The notes beneath the pieces are model-generated. The model was not told the DNA's origin. It was given only the letters and a program-made list of their open reading frames with translations, and ran no database searches. Source: Pseudo-nitzschia pungens (taxonomy: Eukaryota > Bacillariophyta > Bacillariophyceae > Bacillariales > Bacillariaceae). From it: a stretch of DNA of 64,000 nt. A program made the translations under genes and the position numbers. Each line of letters begins with the position of its first letter. The stretch's first letter is position 1. The stretch is taken from contig CM074760.1 in assembly GCA_037355855.1 (NCBI GenBank), positions 3,898,501 through 3,962,500 on the forward strand, read 5' to 3'. This document shows, in pieces, positions 40,281 through 51,328 of the stretch.

Positions 40281-42437
40281 ATGAAGGTTGAAACCCCACA
40301 AATACTGTGGAACAACGAGGCTGACAAAGGTATTAATGCGCCATTGCTATCCATTGATATACTTGAGAGCGGCATTGCGAATCCCAGCATTCGTGACTTT
40401 GCGCAAAATCAGAACGAAAACGGGTTCTCACATGTCCTCGTAACCGCCGGAAACGCCGCCAGTATAAACCTTTGGAAGGTTTGTTTCGGGTTGCAGAAAG
40501 TACAGGGTGGACAATCACCCGGGTCCGGGAAATGCGAAAGTGATTCGACTCATTCTGACAGAACTATATTTCAGAAACAAACGAAGCCCCTTTTCAACAG
40601 GATTGACTACATGATAAGCCTAGACAGACACGACACCACTGTGAACTGTGTTGCCTTTTCTCCCGATGGATTGCATCTGGCCACGGCTGGTGATTCTGGA
40701 AACATCGTGATTTGGTCAGTCCCTGTCAATAAACGCGGGAATAACAACGGTCGTCATTTCTGGTCCACAATTACAAACGAGAAAGACTTGATGCTTCGTA
40801 TTGTGAGTACGCATTGCGAAGGCATTGTCGATTTGTCGTGGAGTGCTGATTCAAAGCGTTTCACGGTGGGAACGATTGATTCATGTGTGTTGATTTACGA
40901 AGACAAGCATCACAGTTTGAATGCCTGTAGCCCAGAAGCACATCGGAAGGAAAGCGACTGGCAACCTGTATTTCGAAATGCGGATCAACATGGATCTTTT
41001 GTTCAGGGTGTGGCGTATGACCCTCTTGACGTTTACATTGCTAGTATGGGTGGAGATCGAACAGTCCGAATATTTCCGCGCAAGGCTCCACAAAAGTCCA
41101 GAAAGAAGGTATTGAGGCCCGCAAACGCATCCACTGTTGCCAAGCCAGGTGCTGCTGCAGCCTTAGTCACCCCTCCATCAAATGACCACCAACGAATGGT
41201 CGCTCAGATTCTAACCGAAGGAAAAATAGACATGGGAAAACCAAAGCGTATCAAACAACGATTGGTCACCGCGGAGGACAATAACAAGACTGGATCTGCA
41301 AGTGACGACAACAACGGGAACACAAAGGACCAACAGATTAAGCAAATCAAACACAAACTTTTTGTTGATGAATCAAATTGTGAATCATTTTTCCGTCGTC
41401 TAAACTGGACAATCGACGGTGCCTTTTTGGTCACCCCAGCGGCTCTTTGGCACGGGAACGGTGATTCTGATGCCGCAAAGAAGACACAATCTTCACAGTC
41501 ATCGAGTCCATTGTTCTCTACCTATATCTTTGCGCGTCACCGGTTTGAAGAACCCTATCGCGTCTTAACTGGATTGGACAAACCGTCGGTTGTCGTTCGA
41601 TCAAATCCTGTCCTCTTCGAACTTCCTCCATCGGTACTTGAAGAATCGAAGGAGAACCAGTATCCATCGACAAAAAGGGATGGTAAAATCTCCATGAGTT
41701 CAAAGCAACATCTGCTTGGCTCAACTAGTCCGTGTGGCCTTCCTTATCGCTCAATATTTGCTGTTCTGACATTGGATAGCATTTTGATATATGATACTCA
41801 TCACTCAGCGCCACTTTCCGTCCTTAAAGGGTTGCACTATGCGGGTCTTACCGACTGTTGTTGGTCGTCGGATGGTATGAATCTCATGGTTTGCAGCTCA
41901 GATGGATACATTTCAATCATCAACTTTGCTCCTGGGGAACTTGGAAAGATATATAAAACTTCCTCTCCACGCCACGCGACAACATCAAGTACAAATCACA
42001 GCCAATTCAAAAACATTAACCAGATAGAAGGAAACGCTGAGATACCACCGCCAACTGAATTACCACCCCTTCCTCCATGCGAACCAGATCCCATGCCAGC
42101 AGTCTTGGTTGCTCCTGCCTCAAAAAAGGCCAAGAAGACGAGGATTATCCCAACACTTCTTTCCAATTCGCTCTCATGGACCTCAACAAATGCAGCAAAG
42201 GGGACGATTAAATCGTCACCTGCGACTACAAAGATGGTGGCAACGAAGCGGGCAATATCCGAAACGGAAATTGTGGGCGAAGTGGTTACGAAACTCAGTC
42301 TCGACAATAGCAGTGGTGAAACTAAACCTACGAGTAAAAAGACTGATAACATTGACGAGGTAAACGCAGCTTCGGGGGAGAAACCAAAGAAGAAGAAAAA
42401 GCGAGTTCAGCCACTCTTAATATCCAACAACACTTGA
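40281..42437 (+). CDS. CHAF1B: Chromatin assembly factor 1 middle subunit (p60/CAF1B-type WD40 protein)
   Basis: CAF-1 deposits H3-H4 on newly replicated DNA; this WD40 subunit corresponds to human p60, yeast Cac2 and plant FAS2. The ATG at 40281 gives MKVETPQILW, the characteristic family N-terminus; the upstream extension has only a TTG. Recognisable WD units include VNCVAFSPDGLHLATAGD, VDLSWSADSKRFTVGT, VQGVAYDPLDVYIASMGGD and LTDCCWSSDGMNLMVCSSDG. A low-complexity insert lies around residues 290-370 and a Lys- and Ser-rich disordered tail (about 580-718) follows the propeller. The product is 718 aa, single-exon and without lesions. It is convergent with the Ulp1 gene. Confidence 0.92.
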   Translation: MKVETPQILWNNEADKGINAPLLSIDILESGIANPSIRDFAQNQNENGFSHVLVTAGNAASINLWKVCFGLQKVQGGQSPGSGKCESDSTHSDRTIFQKQTKPLFNRIDYMISLDRHDTTVNCVAFSPDGLHLATAGDSGNIVIWSVPVNKRGNNNGRHFWSTITNEKDLMLRIVSTHCEGIVDLSWSADSKRFTVGTIDSCVLIYEDKHHSLNACSPEAHRKESDWQPVFRNADQHGSFVQGVAYDPLDVYIASMGGDRTVRIFPRKAPQKSRKKVLRPANASTVAKPGAAAALVTPPSNDHQRMVAQILTEGKIDMGKPKRIKQRLVTAEDNNKTGSASDDNNGNTKDQQIKQIKHKLFVDESNCESFFRRLNWTIDGAFLVTPAALWHGNGDSDAAKKTQSSQSSSPLFSTYIFARHRFEEPYRVLTGLDKPSVVVRSNPVLFELPPSVLEESKENQYPSTKRDGKISMSSKQHLLGSTSPCGLPYRSIFAVLTLDSILIYDTHHSAPLSVLKGLHYAGLTDCCWSSDGMNLMVCSSDGYISIINFAPGELGKIYKTSSPRHATTSSTNHSQFKNINQIEGNAEIPPPTELPPLPPCEPDPMPAVLVAPASKKAKKTRIIPTLLSNSLSWTSTNAAKGTIKSSPATTKMVATKRAISETEIVGEVVTKLSLDNSSGETKPTSKKTDNIDEVNAASGEKPKKKKKRVQPLLISNNT

Positions 42438-42980
42438 TACATGGAATATTTTGAGTTGATAAATCGCTACGATTAGTATCTACCTTCTAGAACGGAGTGT
42501 CGACCATAGGAAATTTTATCTAAATAGGGAGAGAGTGCGTTGGGATTTCTACATATTTGTGGTTTTCGCTGCGTAGAACAATTTCCCGACCAGGTTCTTA
42601 CGCTAAGCGTCTAGAGTTTGCAGAAAACCTTCTCGAATGCTATCCTTACTTGCGATTTTTCGCTGCGGAACACGCACCACCTGATGCATTGTACTTGTCA
42701 TTATATTCTAATATTATTCCAAAGCACTCTCTCCCACACGCACCAGATGATTCAAATTTGAAATTCTTCAAACGCTCTAACAATCAGGTAGGTTTGAAGT
42801 ACAAACCAAAAAGGACCATTAGAAATAGTTCTGATAGCTAGATAGATTTTGCCCCAAGCGCAAAATAGTATCTTTTTCCATCCGCTCTCCTATGTGATAA
42901 TGCAACGTGTTGATCACCATCTTTTTGTCCTTCCAACTCATGTTCGCTCTAAAGCTGAGAAACAGCATCGCATTCTACGC
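42438..42980. other. Convergent intergenic stretch
   Basis: The 3' ends of the CAF-1 subunit and Ulp1 genes face each other here. A 94-aa open frame at 42557-42841 has no recognisable features. Confidence 0.5.
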
Positions 42981-44867
42981 TCACATAATTGCTTTTCCTT
43001 TCATTATCGACAGAGCAATGCGTTCCCTGCATTGATTGATATGTTGTTGACTGAATACCAACGCAGTGTCCTTTGATAAAAAGTCTGCAAACATGCACGT
43101 AAACACACCACAGTCGTATCCTAGGATAGTATAGTGTGTGGACAAAAATATTCACAAACGAAATTGAGGATGCAATAAAAGGAGTGACCATGCATCATCA
43201 GACCATTATTCGTACACGGCAACAATTAATCAACAGAACATACCATTTGTTTGACGTGGTGTATTCCGTTGCGTTGGTACAAGTTCCCATTTCTCTTTAT
43301 CGGGAAGGGATGTTTTCTTCTTGTCCAAGTGCTCATCTTGGATATACTTGAACAGAGCATCAAGATATCTGTTTCCACCTGCTCCCATGCTGTCAAAAAC
43401 TTCAATTCTTTTCTTATTCATGAATATTGCTGCACAAATCCAATGCATATTGCCCATATTGATCGGGAAAAGAATTTTGTCGAGCTGAAAAATATCTTTT
43501 CCCGGAACTTTCTTCGACCAGCGTTTCACATTTCGGTACTCGTATTTCCCGTCGCAGGACGCATTACCTTCATTCAAGAGTTTGGTAATGAAAAATGATT
43601 TAAAGAAATGCGATCGCTTACGAGAAGGGTTGTTCATACACATCTCCTCGTCTCGTTTGGCCAACATTAAATAAAAGTAATGAATGATTTCGTCGTTTAC
43701 CCACGATCCAGGCTTTAGTGTCTTCATTGACGCTCGTTGTACAGAATCTGCCCCAGCTTGCGCAATGATTTCGCTATCATTACCACGGCCATAAATGGCA
43801 TTTTGCACGATCTCTCGTTCGGTGCTGTCCAAGGTCCGCATCAAAGATAACGCCCGTTTCCTTGCGTCATCGGCTTTCTTTCGCTCTTCCAGTTCCTTTA
43901 CCAAGTCTTCACTTTCTTTCCGCAATGCTTCGTTTAACGCATTGGATGTTTGGAGCCGTGCGTTGAAGTAGAGATCGGCTTTATCAATGGATAGTTTATC
44001 GATGCGTTTCTCCAAATTTTCATTCTCCTGTGTTTGATCTCCTTCCTGCGGTCTGCGAAAGGATCGCTCTTCATCTGGGTATGCAACAATTTGTTTCCAT
44101 TTCGCGCTACCAGAGAAAGATGGTGTGTTCGGCTTTTCTTGTGCTTTTTGAATCGCTGCTTGAAGATCATTAGCATACTTCTTTGCAATGGGCACAGAGG
44201 GTTGTGCTGACGAGGATTCAGTGTGTTCATTTGACTTCCGTTCTTCGGAAGGAATAGCTGGTGGAAAGCTGAGGACTTCTTCAAGGATTATCTTCGCTTC
44301 TTTCCATGACGAAACAATCTTATCTCTAGATGATGGATGTTTTTGTAGTCTATTCAACGCATCCATCCACTCATAACGAGATTTCATCGATTCATTTTCC
44401 GATTTCCTGGGGAAAAACTTACGAGCTTCAAAACGTATCATTCCCCCAGAGCGCGATCGAGGAGTTGCCTTGGAATGAGGACGCCCTGATTCTCTGACAG
44501 TAAAATGATCATAATTCTCGTTGACTTTGGAGTGGCTTTCTAGACAGGCCTGACTATGTGACAAAGCAACAGCCACTGAAAGCGCTGTGCAGCTATGGTC
44601 TGAACTCGATTGCAAGAGATCCCTAACCTCTCGTTGAATAATAGTGCTGGTGGCATTGTCGACATGCACCAATGAAAGCTTCGCTTTGCGATTGTTATTC
44701 TTTAACGATAAACGATCTTCGATAGCATTGGACCGTATGTTTCGGATCGACGACCAGAGTTCTTTAATTTTGGAGGGAGGCGCTAGTCGATGCTTTGGAT
44801 GGGAGGGGTGCCTCCGACAGAGCCGATCTCGATCATCACGGCGTTTGAAGTTGCTGATTATTCCCAT
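42981..44867 (-). CDS. ULP1: Ulp1/SENP-type SUMO protease (C48), two exons
   Basis: Ulp1-family cysteine proteases mature SUMO and remove it from targets. Exons are 44867-43244 and 43120-42981 (587 aa). The N-terminal half is charged and disordered, followed by a helical region (about 260-350). The protease domain runs from about 355. The triad is His475 (MHWICA), Asp492 (VFDSMG) and Cys545, with oxyanion Gln539. Cys545 comes from exon 2: RQTNG at the donor is followed by YDCGVFTC. Without removal of the 123-bp intron the frame stops at an unrelated Cys-stop. The C-terminus FSQQHINQCRERI matches the family end. Confidence 0.93.
43121..43243 (-). other. Intron of the Ulp1 gene
   Basis: The donor is GTATGT and the acceptor is CTATCCTAG, 123 bp, phase 1, splitting the Gly codon three residues before the catalytic Cys. 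Confidence 0.93.
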
Positions 44868-45212
44868 CCTTCTTCGTCCCTAAAACTATCGATGATTGTA
44901 GCGTGAGTAAAAAAACTATTCAGCTGAACAACAGCACGGGATTTGGTACTTTCAGGATGCACCGAGCGCTGATGGCGAACAAAACAATTGGCGCTCCGGT
45001 AAGCCTTAAGGCGTGTGTTTGGTGTTTGATTGAGTTGTAAAAAAAAATAATGATAACAAGAGAAAAAATAGTATGTACCGTACAACAGGATTTGAATTTT
45101 ACTTTGGCTCGGTACAATCGGACATACAGTAAACCTTACCGTGTTGGTATAATAAGTATATGCAACTAAAAAGAATGAGTACCGGAACACATGTAGAAAT
45201 CCTACAGGGGCT
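44868..45212. other. Stretch upstream of the Ulp1 gene
   Basis: It is the presumed promoter side of Ulp1. The copia target repeat CATA (45213-45216) follows. Nothing else is recognised. Confidence 0.5.
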
Positions 45213-45216
45213 CATA

Positions 45217-46034
45217 TGTAAAGATATTCGCTCGTCAGCAAATAAAAGTGTGGTAACAATAACAACAGGATAGGACGCAGTCCCAGCAAATCGTGAGACT
45301 ACAGTGTGTACTGTATAGTCTATTGCATACATTCAAACACTACAAGATACTCTCCTAGAGGTGCATCGGAATCATCGAAAAGGGAGGGCTTGATAGGTGT
45401 CTTATTTTAAGAGATAAAAGAATAGTGGAGGGAGCTGAGCAAAGCGCTCAGCTTAGCGTGACAGCGCCTCGCTGTCTCGCTGCGCTATACAGGGTATACA
45501 GCCCTGTAGCCTTGGTACTGTAGTTTACGGGTAGCGTTCGGAGTGGTTATTTAGCGAGCGTTAGCTCGCTTGCGCTCGCTCGCTTAATAACTGTTTGGGC
45601 CAGGCGTCCGGTCATGGTACATGTTATACACCAATGACCCGACCCCGGCGGTAGCATGGTATCTTAGCATGATATTATGGTATGTAGCACCATCAGTATC
45701 TCGTAGCATTAGCAACCCTAACCCTGTAGTATTTAGCTACACCATAAAAGGTGCTTTACTCGGGGTACGTACGGTTGGTACAAATCGTACGCGGCGACCC
45801 TAGTAAACACTGCTAGCATCCATACTAAACAGGATAGTAGGATATAAGCCTGTTGCTAAGCCTGTTGCTAAGCCTGTTGCTAAGCCTGTATGCTAGCAAT
45901 TAGCACACAGCTCTAGCACTCAGCCCAGCACCTGTTAGTCAGTTACTGGAGGCTGCTGCCTGTAGCCCCAGTACACTCTCCTACACAGGAGCCTTGCTAG
46001 CACAGATCATAGCACCACCTTGAATATCTTCATA
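45217..46034 (-). repeat. 3' LTR of the copia element
   Basis: This is the 818-bp copy with three GCCTGTTGCTAA units. Just inside it, in element orientation, the sequence CACGGGGAC precedes the LTR and is the likely polypurine region. Confidence 0.93.
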
Positions 46035-46693
46035 GTCCCCGTGATTCATACCAGTGGCCCTGTACTGAGCACTATACTGGTCCCCGGAAACAGATACTCC
46101 CAGGGGAACACCAATACTCCTGCTTGTTGTACCAGGATACTTGGATGGATCATAACAGATTCAGGGATGCTTCCATATAACTTGTCAGAGATCAAACTGC
46201 ATCAAATATTGCAGTTCCCTATCAGAGGCCCGGCCGATTTATGGTAGAAAAAAAAAAGAGGGGGTTGAACCGAAGGACATTTTGCCCTTGGTCCGATTCC
46301 TTAACACATATAAGGACATATCAATCGGCCTATTGTCTCTCAAGTTTATAGTCCCCGGAACCGGTGTACCGGAGACTCCCAAACATGCAACATATAACTT
46401 CATATACAAAAGCGAAATCGGAATCGAAGTCGCGTCCGAAAAGATTGCGTCCGGAATAGGGTTGCAATCGGAATAATGTTGCAATCGAGATCGAATCTAC
46501 TGATCCGTCGCGTCCAAAATGCGTCCGGAAGATCCATTGCGTTCAAACTGTTCGTAATCGAAATCGAAATCGCTACGATCGAAGAACTCGTAATCGAAAT
46601 CAAAATCAACTGCGTTCGGAAATCGTAATCGGATCTGCTGCGTCCGAGCTGCTTGTCAGTGGGGCGAAGTACCTCAAATAATGCGGCTAGCAG
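46035..46693 (-). other. 3' noncoding region of the copia element
   Basis: It lies between the pol stop and the 3' LTR. An array of AATCGAAATCG-like motifs occurs around 46390-46640. No ORF is supported. Confidence 0.6.
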
Positions 46694-49600
46694 CTACCAC
46701 ATGCAGCGCTCGCAGTGGCTCTTCAACAATGGACCATTAAGCAACTTAGTGAATAGGTCAGCAATGTTGCTCTCACCTGGCTCCTTCGCGACACGGATTG
46801 TTCCAGCAGCAATGGCTTCACGAGCCTTGTGGTAGGCAACACTGTTGTGCTTCTTGTTGCATGGACTCTCCGGCCTGGTAACATTTTTAACGACTGAATC
46901 ATTGTCACAAAATACATTCGTGGATCCTGCAATTGGAACACCCAACATCCGGAGCTTGTACCGAAGCCCTTCAATCAGCTCAACAGCGATTCGCATGGCA
47001 ACAATCTCAGAGCCAAAGGTGGAGGTCTCGACTGTAGTTTGCCTCTTGCTGAACCAAAGGATGGGGGCATTATTTAGGAAGATAATAATTCCAGTATGCG
47101 AGCGTCTTGTTGCTTTGCATCCGGCATGGTCTGCATCCACAAAACACGTCATAATGACAGCCTTGCCCAAGGCTTCTGGAGCATCTGGAGGTATGACCTC
47201 CTTGGCATCTGGATAGAACTCACTCCAATCACACTGAGCAAAGCTGGATTCGTCAATATCAGGGATCGCGTCATCAAATACCAACCTGGACCTGCTGTGG
47301 TTCTTGATATAAGCGAACATGTGGAACAGCTGATTCAAGTGGCCAATCTGGGCTTGCGCCAGGTATCGGGACATGAGGGAGACTGGCATGACAAGGTCTA
47401 ATCGTCCGAGCTCACAAAGCCATCTGAGTACTCCGATCAGGCCTTGGTAATAGTTCTGCATCTGCGGGTCCAGCTCCTGAGTCAAATCAATTTCAGGTCT
47501 GTAATCATTGGTCAGTGGAGTAGTTACTTTCTTGGGAAGATACTTGTACCCATATTTTTCAGTGCCCAGTTCCTGTTCTACTGCATCCACGGCCTTCTTG
47601 GCATACTTCTCAGAGGACATGGCCCATTTAGGGATTGGGTCATCATCAATCTTGTACTGACTGACGTCAGCGCCGAGGTAGAGCTTTGGAACTTCTATAG
47701 TACCATCCTTGAGCGTAAATCGCTGTTCTATACTCTCCAGCTGCCTTCTAGGGTTCTCGCTGCAGCAGACGATGTCATCCACATAAGCGATGAGATATGC
47801 CCAGTACCTCGTGCCATCTTGCTTTGTTTCGATGCGCATGTGTACATCTGGGTTAGCTTTGCATGGCTGGTACCCCAATTCCCTTAAGTGCTTGGTTAGG
47901 TAAGATCGGAACGAAGCGCCTGCAACGGGGAGGCCGTACAGCGCTCGAACTATCTTACATACTCGACCTACCAGGTGCGGGGGAAAGCCATCCTCGGCGC
48001 GCGCTACCAAATAATACTTCTTCTTGATAGGTGCAGTGAGATACGCGTTCTGGATATCAGCAGACAGTACATCCAATCCATTCAATGCTGCTAACAGGAA
48101 GAATATCCGGACAGAATCTCTGCTTGGTACGCTGCTGAAAGTGTGCTCCTTAGCTGTGGCTTGTACTTTATGGCCGTCGGCGACTAAACAAGCTTTTCTG
48201 GTAAGGGATCCCAGCTTGACATCAAATATCATGTGGGTGGTGATCTTGCTGAATCCTTCAGCCTTGAGACCTTCGACGGTGTAGCTGGGGTCAAACTCAA
48301 ACGCCATCTCGTTGTTCTTCATCTCTTTAGCAATTGCCTTTTGCCAATAGTCCGTTCCGGTCTTCTTGTCAATAGCAAGCGCTTCGGGGATTGAGTGCGG
48401 GAGTTCCACACCATACTTGTGTGTACGATCCCAGTACTTGTTGGATTTCTTGGTGGCCTTCAGAAGTCTTCTTTTCCTTCGGAGTACATGATGCACCCAC
48501 CATTTGAAAGCTGGCTCGTCAGCGATGTGGTTATCAACCGCATACTGCGCAGCTTCAACAGGAAAAGACTCCTTGATATCACCTAGTTTGCACCAGGATT
48601 CAGTACCATCCTTCCAGCTAACTAGGAATCGCCATCCCTTGGTTGTAGTAGGAAGAACCTTGTTAGACTTGGCGGTCACTTGTTGTTTGGTCACGGCGGT
48701 TTCATCTTTCTCATGGTCTATGATCTCGTCCAGTAGAGTGAACATACGACCCTCGTCATCGACAGAACTGTACATGTTTTCAGCGACAATATTTGCCGTA
48801 TATTGCTCCACTGTACCATCAGGGAGCTGCAAATCGTACATCCTTGTATCAAGGATAGGGTTGTTGTCCCTCTTCCCTAAAGGATTGCCATTCAAATCAG
48901 TGGTTCTTGCTTTGACGGTGCATTTGAGTCGTTCGTCGCCTCTCTGGATCATGACCTTGTTCCCAATATACTCATCATAGGTATCCTCATCAGGTACGAG
49001 CTCATCCACATCTGGGATAGAGGCTTCCGGTTCTGCCATGGTGGTGGAATCGTCTGGCCATCTATCCTGGTGGTTCTCAAACAGTTCTTTTGGGGGTTGG
49101 GGATATGCGTCTTGGAACTGAACGTCAGTGTCTTCGAGCTTGTCCCCGATCTTGGATTCAACTGCTTGGTCAAATGAGTCCATGGATCGCTTGACATCAT
49201 GCGCACGCCATTCAGCTTCAGTGACAGCTCTAACAGTGTTAGTGCTTACTGGGAGCGCAGATTCAGTGAGTATCCAATGGCAATCACCGCCACCAAACAT
49301 CCTTCCACATGGTCCAAGCCACCGACCGAGTTTCTCTGTATGATCGGACAGGTCGGTCCAATAGACAAAATCGTACCACTCGTGTGCTTGATACAGGGAG
49401 ATATCCGGCATGTGACCATGGACTAGTTCGAATGGAGTTCTTTCCATGCATGCTGGATCACTGGAAGCAGTCCTTTGCCTGATAGCTGCCACAAGCTCAC
49501 CACAGAATGCCCACAGTCTCTTGGGGGATCTCTTTCGGGCAGTCTTCTTCCGGATGCTTCTGCTGAGGTGCCCTATGCTGAGCTCTGCTCTGTTCTGGAA

Positions 49601-51286
49601 GGGACAGTGCGGCTGGATGAAAGTCTGATGGATATTGTTCTTTCGGATCACAGCATTCCAGGGCGTCTTGTATGTGCCGACGGCGCCTTGTTCCTTAGCC
49701 CCATCTGAAATCAGGTGTTCTGGGATTCCGACCTCATGGATAAAGATCTTGAGGCCATCAGCTGCTTGCTTCTTGCTGTGTATAGGGATGAATTCTTCAT
49801 AACCTTTACCATTGCTGAAGACTTGCGCTGCTTTGTCTTGCCTTATAATACTTGGGACCTTTGCATGCCATGTGTCAGTTCCCCACTTGCCGGCCGCAAT
49901 CCTCTTGTTTCTGAAGCTCTGCGTTGGGAGCCTTCTAACCAAAGGATGTTGGGGATTCCTAAATCCTTTCTGCGTGGTCACTCTCAGTGTTGCTCTTGCC
50001 TTCCTTTCTGATATATCCCACATCTTGGAGAGCCGGTCCGAATCAATCTTGCTGTATCGGTCTGTGTCTATGGATGGGCCCCACTGCTTCCTCCTCTGAG
50101 TTGTCTCGGTCTCCGGATCGGGGATTGGTTCCTCTAAATCAGCCCAAGCAATTTGCTTGTCCTTGTACACTGCAGATAGTGAGATCGGGGCATCCCTAAC
50201 ATTAGGATCCAGTTCAAACCTATCCAATCCATCAGTGTAGGCAGGCTCATACAGGGGAGTATGAAGGGCATTGATCTGGAGGCTCGGCCTGTCTTCTTCG
50301 CTGTCCCCGCGAGTCTCAGATGAATCATCTTCTTGGGGTTCAGAATAAAGCGCCGAAAGTCTTGTATGGAGCCGGTTGTCAGAAGCAATAGAACAGGGGG
50401 TTATATCCCGGGATGTGCACAGCTGTTGTAGGTGCCGGAGCTTGTAATGGGAATATTTCTCATTGGAAGGGAGGATATCACTGGGCTTGAGCTTCGTGGA
50501 GTACATGGAGAGTTTGAATTGAGTTCGGTGCTTGGGGGGCTGTAGACTCGTGCAATCGGACATAGGGATGTTCGATCGTGTCCCTGCTGTAGGCATGGAG
50601 CTTGTCGGAGCATCGATCGGGGTCTGTTGTTGCTGCTGCTGGGTGGTATTCGCGCCGAGAGCAGAAACAAACTTGGAGGGATCAGGGGAATAGGGATGTG
50701 ATTGGTCGATTGCTAATTCAGCCTCTTGATACTTGGAGTCGTTGGGATTCCAGGGGGAATCCCTTGTTGCAATCACATGGTCACAGGTCTTCATCTCGTG
50801 CTTGGTGGGACGTCGAGAGGGGAAGTATGAGACAACACCATTAAGCAGGAGCTTAATATCTAGTGTCGGGGGGTCTCCGTCTCCATCTTCAACAGCATGC
50901 TCGATGTGAATAGAATGGGAGGACTTGGAATCCCACTGTCTCGGGGCCTCATCAACACGATTGTGACCACATTCCCTGATCTGGTTTGGGCAAATCAGGC
51001 TATGTTGGAGCCTGTCCCCAAAATAAAGAGTCTCGTGAAAGTAGATCAACCAAACCTTTCCTTTTGAATCCGTATAGGCAGTGACGCATGTGCCGATTGG
51101 TATATTCTTCACTGGTTCATATTCGGGAGAGAAGGGATGAACATCCACATGGGAGGTGACTTGATCTTCGAGTAGAATCATATTGGATCCAGCGGCGGTC
51201 GTATCTGCATGACTATCTAATTCGCAGTTGCCTTCTGCAAGACTAGCATCAGATCGCGCTGGGACATTCATTTGATACTGATACAC
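46694..51286 (-). CDS. Copia-type pol: protease, integrase, reverse transcriptase, RNase H
   Basis: The frame is open for 1530 codons from a GTG at 51286; the first ATG is five codons later. It is in frame with gag, with only a TGA between them. The protease motif is LDSHADTTAAG (Asp24-Ser-His-Ala-Asp), typical of diatom CoDi-like elements instead of D[ST]G. The integrase core shows GTDTWHAK, LISDGAKEQ and NRAELSIGHL. The RT has AYVDDIVCC (Asp1170-Asp1171) and RNase H has CFVDADHAG and FCDNDS. Domain order PR-IN-RT-RH makes it Ty1/copia. No lesion is seen. Confidence 0.94.
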   Translation of the reverse strand: MYQYQMNVPARSDASLAEGNCELDSHADTTAAGSNMILLEDQVTSHVDVHPFSPEYEPVKNIPIGTCVTAYTDSKGKVWLIYFHETLYFGDRLQHSLICPNQIRECGHNRVDEAPRQWDSKSSHSIHIEHAVEDGDGDPPTLDIKLLLNGVVSYFPSRRPTKHEMKTCDHVIATRDSPWNPNDSKYQEAELAIDQSHPYSPDPSKFVSALGANTTQQQQQQTPIDAPTSSMPTAGTRSNIPMSDCTSLQPPKHRTQFKLSMYSTKLKPSDILPSNEKYSHYKLRHLQQLCTSRDITPCSIASDNRLHTRLSALYSEPQEDDSSETRGDSEEDRPSLQINALHTPLYEPAYTDGLDRFELDPNVRDAPISLSAVYKDKQIAWADLEEPIPDPETETTQRRKQWGPSIDTDRYSKIDSDRLSKMWDISERKARATLRVTTQKGFRNPQHPLVRRLPTQSFRNKRIAAGKWGTDTWHAKVPSIIRQDKAAQVFSNGKGYEEFIPIHSKKQAADGLKIFIHEVGIPEHLISDGAKEQGAVGTYKTPWNAVIRKNNIHQTFIQPHCPFQNRAELSIGHLSRSIRKKTARKRSPKRLWAFCGELVAAIRQRTASSDPACMERTPFELVHGHMPDISLYQAHEWYDFVYWTDLSDHTEKLGRWLGPCGRMFGGGDCHWILTESALPVSTNTVRAVTEAEWRAHDVKRSMDSFDQAVESKIGDKLEDTDVQFQDAYPQPPKELFENHQDRWPDDSTTMAEPEASIPDVDELVPDEDTYDEYIGNKVMIQRGDERLKCTVKARTTDLNGNPLGKRDNNPILDTRMYDLQLPDGTVEQYTANIVAENMYSSVDDEGRMFTLLDEIIDHEKDETAVTKQQVTAKSNKVLPTTTKGWRFLVSWKDGTESWCKLGDIKESFPVEAAQYAVDNHIADEPAFKWWVHHVLRRKRRLLKATKKSNKYWDRTHKYGVELPHSIPEALAIDKKTGTDYWQKAIAKEMKNNEMAFEFDPSYTVEGLKAEGFSKITTHMIFDVKLGSLTRKACLVADGHKVQATAKEHTFSSVPSRDSVRIFFLLAALNGLDVLSADIQNAYLTAPIKKKYYLVARAEDGFPPHLVGRVCKIVRALYGLPVAGASFRSYLTKHLRELGYQPCKANPDVHMRIETKQDGTRYWAYLIAYVDDIVCCSENPRRQLESIEQRFTLKDGTIEVPKLYLGADVSQYKIDDDPIPKWAMSSEKYAKKAVDAVEQELGTEKYGYKYLPKKVTTPLTNDYRPEIDLTQELDPQMQNYYQGLIGVLRWLCELGRLDLVMPVSLMSRYLAQAQIGHLNQLFHMFAYIKNHSRSRLVFDDAIPDIDESSFAQCDWSEFYPDAKEVIPPDAPEALGKAVIMTCFVDADHAGCKATRRSHTGIIIFLNNAPILWFSKRQTTVETSTFGSEIVAMRIAVELIEGLRYKLRMLGVPIAGSTNVFCDNDSVVKNVTRPESPCNKKHNSVAYHKAREAIAAGTIRVAKEPGESNIADLFTKLLNGPLLKSHCERCMW

Positions 51287-51328
51287 CGACCGGCCTACCT
51301 TACTGATCTTCGGGCCCCGGCCGTGTAA

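Noticed and set aside
42557..42841. 94-aa plus-strand frame between the CAF-1 subunit and Ulp1 genes
   Set aside because: No family features are visible and it lies in the convergent 3' region.
43230..43245. Ulp1 protease read as truncated and inactive
   Set aside because: A GT-AG intron restores the catalytic Cys and the complete family C-terminus.
45213..45218. 5-bp target duplication for the copia element
   Set aside because: No 5-bp flank pair agrees; 4 bp (CATA) does, and the related element independently gives 4 bp (TAGC).
46845..50844. Many plus-strand frames of 60-160 aa opposite copia pol
   Set aside because: They are antisense shadows of the polyprotein.
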